Source: Alphaproteobacteria bacterium
GTDB lineage: Bacteria > Pseudomonadota > Alphaproteobacteria > UBA828
DNA length: 8,482 nucleotides
Assembly (NCBI GenBank): GCA_018668475.1
Contig: JABJCZ010000416.1
Location: 1 to 8,482 of the forward strand
Direction: 5' to 3'
The notes beneath the pieces are model-generated. The model was not told the origin of the DNA and made no database searches. It was given only the letters and a program-made list of their open reading frames with translations. A program made the position numbers and the translations under genes. Below, one piece after another: positions 6,561 to 8,482 of this stretch (position 1 is its first letter; each line of letters starts with the position of its first letter).

Positions 6561-7490
6561 TCAGAACGTGGTCTGATCGCCGCCTTTCAGGCCCAGTCGC
6601 TTGCGGGCTTCTTCCGGTGTCGCCACATCAAGGCTCAGGTCCTCAATAATACGGCGGATCTTCGCAACTTGCTCCGCGTTCGACGTCGCAAGCTTGCCCT
6701 TGCCGATATACAGACTGTCCTCAAGGCCAACACGCACGTTGCCACCCAGGATCGCGCCCATCGTGCACATCGACATCTGATGGCGGCCCGCCGCAAGGAT
6801 CGACCACTCGTAATCATCGCCAAACAGCGAGTCCGCAATCCGCCGCATGTGCATCATGTTCTCATGATCCGCACCAATACCGCCCAGAATGCCAAAAATC
6901 GTCTGCACAAAAAACGGCGGCTTCACTAACCCACGCTCCGCAAAATGCGCCAGCGTGTAAAGATGACCAACGTCATAGCACTCAAACTCAAATCGCGTCC
7001 CGTGACCCTCGCCAAGCTCCTTCAATACGTTCTCAATATCCAGAAACGTGTTCTTGAAGATAAAATCCCGGCTGTTTATGAGATGCTTGTCTTCCCAGTC
7101 GTACTTAAAGTCCTTGTACTTATCCAGCATCGGATAAAGACCAAAGTTCATCGACCCCATGTTCAATGAACACATCTCAGGGCTCGCCCGCAGCGGCGCC
7201 GCAAGACGCTCCGCAAGCGTCATCCCGTGACCACCACCTGTCGTGATGTTCACAACAGCGTCCGTCTGCTGCTTGATCCGCGGCAAAAACTCCATGAACA
7301 CATCAGGGTCAGGCGTCGGACTGCCATCTTCAGGATTGCGCGCATGAAGATGCAAAATCGACGCACCCGCCTCCGCAGCAGCAACCGCATCAGCCGTGAT
7401 CTCATCCGGCGTCAACGGCAAATGCGGCGACATCGATGGCGTATGAATAGACCCCGTTACTGCACACGTAATAATGACACTCTCTGACAT
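6561..7490 (-). CDS. Beta-keto acid cleavage enzyme (BKACE, DUF849 family)
   Basis: A complete 309-residue TIM-barrel protein of the BKACE family, whose first known member is 3-keto-5-aminohexanoate cleavage enzyme (Kce). The family condenses a beta-keto acid with acetyl-CoA to give acetoacetate and a new acyl-CoA, with Zn2+. Visible marks: the N-terminal VIITCAVTGSIHTPSMSPHL region (residues 5-24), HLHAR at 47-51 whose two histidines are expected zinc ligands, NITTGGG at 81-87, the GTRFEFECYDVGHL region at 164-177, QTIFGILGG at 196-204, and VRVGLEDSLY at 252-261, where E257 is the likely third ligand. The start ATG has GGAG nine bases upstream (7500-7503). It lies 58 bp downstream of the LacI regulator on the same strand and is closed off by a terminator from hyuA. 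Substrate specificity cannot be read by eye. Confidence 0.93.
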   Translation of the reverse strand: MSESVIITCAVTGSIHTPSMSPHLPLTPDEITADAVAAAEAGASILHLHARNPEDGSPTPDPDVFMEFLPRIKQQTDAVVNITTGGGHGMTLAERLAAPLRASPEMCSLNMGSMNFGLYPMLDKYKDFKYDWEDKHLINSRDFIFKNTFLDIENVLKELGEGHGTRFEFECYDVGHLYTLAHFAERGLVKPPFFVQTIFGILGGIGADHENMMHMRRIADSLFGDDYEWSILAAGRHQMSMCTMGAILGGNVRVGLEDSLYIGKGKLATSNAEQVAKIRRIIEDLSLDVATPEEARKRLGLKGGDQTTF

Positions 7491-7548
7491 CTCTTCTATC
7501 TCCGTCTCAAATGGTTCTTAGAATGCCGGCCTTTACGCCGACGAATTG
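7491..7548 (-). promoter_or_regulatory. Regulator-BKACE intergenic spacer
   Basis: Fifty-eight bases between the regulator stop and the BKACE start. It holds the BKACE ribosome site (GGAG, 7500-7503) and two short symmetrical elements: TTCT-T-AGAA (7515-7523) and the imperfect 12-mer AATGCCGGCCTT (7522-7533, five of six pairs, around GCCGGC). Either might belong to an operator, but neither matches the usual LacI-family consensus closely. No convincing -35/-10 pair was seen, so BKACE may be co-transcribed with the regulator. Confidence 0.3.
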
Positions 7549-8482
7549 TTACTCGCCCCTCAGCACCATGCGATAGGGCAAAATTGCATCAGGAATATCG
7601 CTCATCGTCCGACCGTCCCAAATTTCAACCAGTATCCTGCCCACGGCCTCACCAATGGCATCCGCCGGCACATGCACGGTCGATAGCCACGGCGCCACCC
7701 ACTCGTTCAGCGGGTTGTCATCAATACCAAAGAGCAAAACATCGCCGGGCACATCCAACCCGAGCTCACTGCACCTTTTGCGGGCGCCATAAGCGACCAG
7801 ATCATTCACGCAAAATACTGCGCGTGGCTGCGGGTTACCGGAAAACAGCGCCGTCGCCGAGCGATATCCATCTTCAACAGTGAGACCGCCCTTAACCAGA
7901 TGCGCGTCTTCTGGCGAAATTTGCCTGTCTGCCAGTCCGCTCAGATACCCGGCCCGACGATCTCGACTGGCCGCCGATGCCTCAGGTCCGCATATCATGC
8001 CGCAACGGTCCAAGCCGTGATCCGCCATATAATAAGCGACATCTCGCCCGGCATTGAAATTGTCGATGCCAACAAAAGGTTGGGCGCCGGGAAAAGGCGA
8101 TCGACGATTGACGAAAATCAGCGTGTCACCAGCATCGACCATCGCCCGCAGACCCGGGCTCTCGACGGCTCCCATCATGGCAATTCCCGGAACGAGATGA
8201 GAGCTCATCTCAGTCAGATAGGCGTCCTGCCTGATGGAGTCTTCGGCTGTATTGCAAAGAATCATCGCGTACTCGCGGTCCCGCAGCGCCGCCTCGACGG
8301 ACACCGCAATTGCCGAATAGAACGCGTTGCTCACATCCGGCACCAGAAAGGGCACCAACCGGGATTCCTGCTTTCGTAGCGCACGGCCGATACTGCCCGG
8401 TCGATACTTCAGGTCATCAACAGCTGCCTTCACACGAGCAACGGTCTTGGGTGACGCTTTGTCGTAAACGCCGTTGACGACC
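7549..8482 (-). CDS. LacI-family transcriptional regulator (N-terminus beyond the window)
   Basis: About 310 C-terminal residues are present; the frame is open through the right edge at 8482. The first visible residues, VVNGVYDKASPKTVARVKAA, are the second half of the LacI helix-turn-helix, followed by the hinge YRPGSIGRALR; only about 30 residues are missing. An in-frame GTG at 8433 is an internal valine (ARVKAAV), not the start. The periplasmic-binding-like sensor follows, with VPDVSNAFYSAI, FVNRRSPF, VGIDNFNAGRDVAYY, VFCVNDLVAYGA and LLFGIDDNPL in the usual order, ending VLRGE-stop. Such proteins bind operators as dimers and respond to a small molecule, most often a sugar but sometimes another carbon source. 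Its place just ahead of BKACE suggests control of this cluster. Ligand unknown. No frameshift or damage seen. Confidence 0.93.
   Translation of the reverse strand, partial: VVNGVYDKASPKTVARVKAAVDDLKYRPGSIGRALRKQESRLVPFLVPDVSNAFYSAIAVSVEAALRDREYAMILCNTAEDSIRQDAYLTEMSSHLVPGIAMMGAVESPGLRAMVDAGDTLIFVNRRSPFPGAQPFVGIDNFNAGRDVAYYMADHGLDRCGMICGPEASAASRDRRAGYLSGLADRQISPEDAHLVKGGLTVEDGYRSATALFSGNPQPRAVFCVNDLVAYGARKRCSELGLDVPGDVLLFGIDDNPLNEWVAPWLSTVHVPADAIGEAVGRILVEIWDGRTMSDIPDAILPYRMVLRGE

Noticed and set aside
7021..7140. A locally AT-rich stretch inside the BKACE gene that might suggest recombination or foreign DNA.
   Set aside because: The encoded segment (residues about 117-156) is rich in Lys, Asp, Phe and Asn, as expected for this part of long BKACE proteins; the frame and motifs on both sides are intact.
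1..8482. Mobile element, CRISPR array, tRNA/rRNA genes or a defence system.
   Set aside because: No long direct or inverted repeats, transposase or integrase motifs, tRNA-like clover-leaf or spaced repeat array was seen; all open frames with family motifs are metabolic or regulatory.

Overview
The window looks like a catabolic accessory region of a moderately GC-rich proteobacterium, probably an alphaproteobacterium. This rests on codon and GC character, AGGAG-type ribosome sites and the kinds of enzyme families present; the sequence does not fix the species. There are nine protein genes, seven complete and one cut by each window edge, and almost no spare DNA. All run leftward (minus strand) except one short-chain dehydrogenase. 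I saw no rRNA, tRNA, CRISPR array, transposase or integrase.

Layout from right to left, the direction of most transcription: a LacI-family regulator whose DNA-binding N-terminus lies mostly beyond base 8482; a 309-residue beta-keto acid cleavage enzyme (BKACE/DUF849); a strong intrinsic terminator; then a tight four-gene operon. The operon encodes a HyuA-type ATPase subunit (706 aa, GTG start), a HyuB-type subunit (612 or 608 aa), a 90-aa Cys4 zinc-ribbon protein of the acetone carboxylase gamma type, and an isochorismatase-fold cysteine hydrolase. Its genes overlap by 4 bp or are separated by a few bases. Next come a convergent plus-strand SDR, a RidA-family protein divergent from the SDR, and the first 84 residues of a CoA-binding protein that is probably an ADP-forming acyl-CoA synthetase.

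How they could work together is inference. The HyuA/HyuB/gamma set is the architecture of ATP-dependent ketone carboxylases (acetone and acetophenone carboxylase) and their hydantoinase relatives. HyuB keeps the HxxD...H pattern of the metal site. If it carboxylates a ketone, the product would be a beta-keto acid, which is the substrate class of the BKACE. The SDR could make the ketone from an alcohol and the acyl-CoA synthetase could feed or drain the CoA pool. The cysteine hydrolase and RidA protein instead recall N-carbamoyl or ureido chemistry (RutB/RutC, or the N-methylhydantoin and N-carbamoylsarcosine route), so a nitrogen-containing substrate such as a lactam, hydantoin or amino-ketone is an equally serious possibility. 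The combination is the most interesting thing in the window; no part of the pathway is proven by sequence alone.
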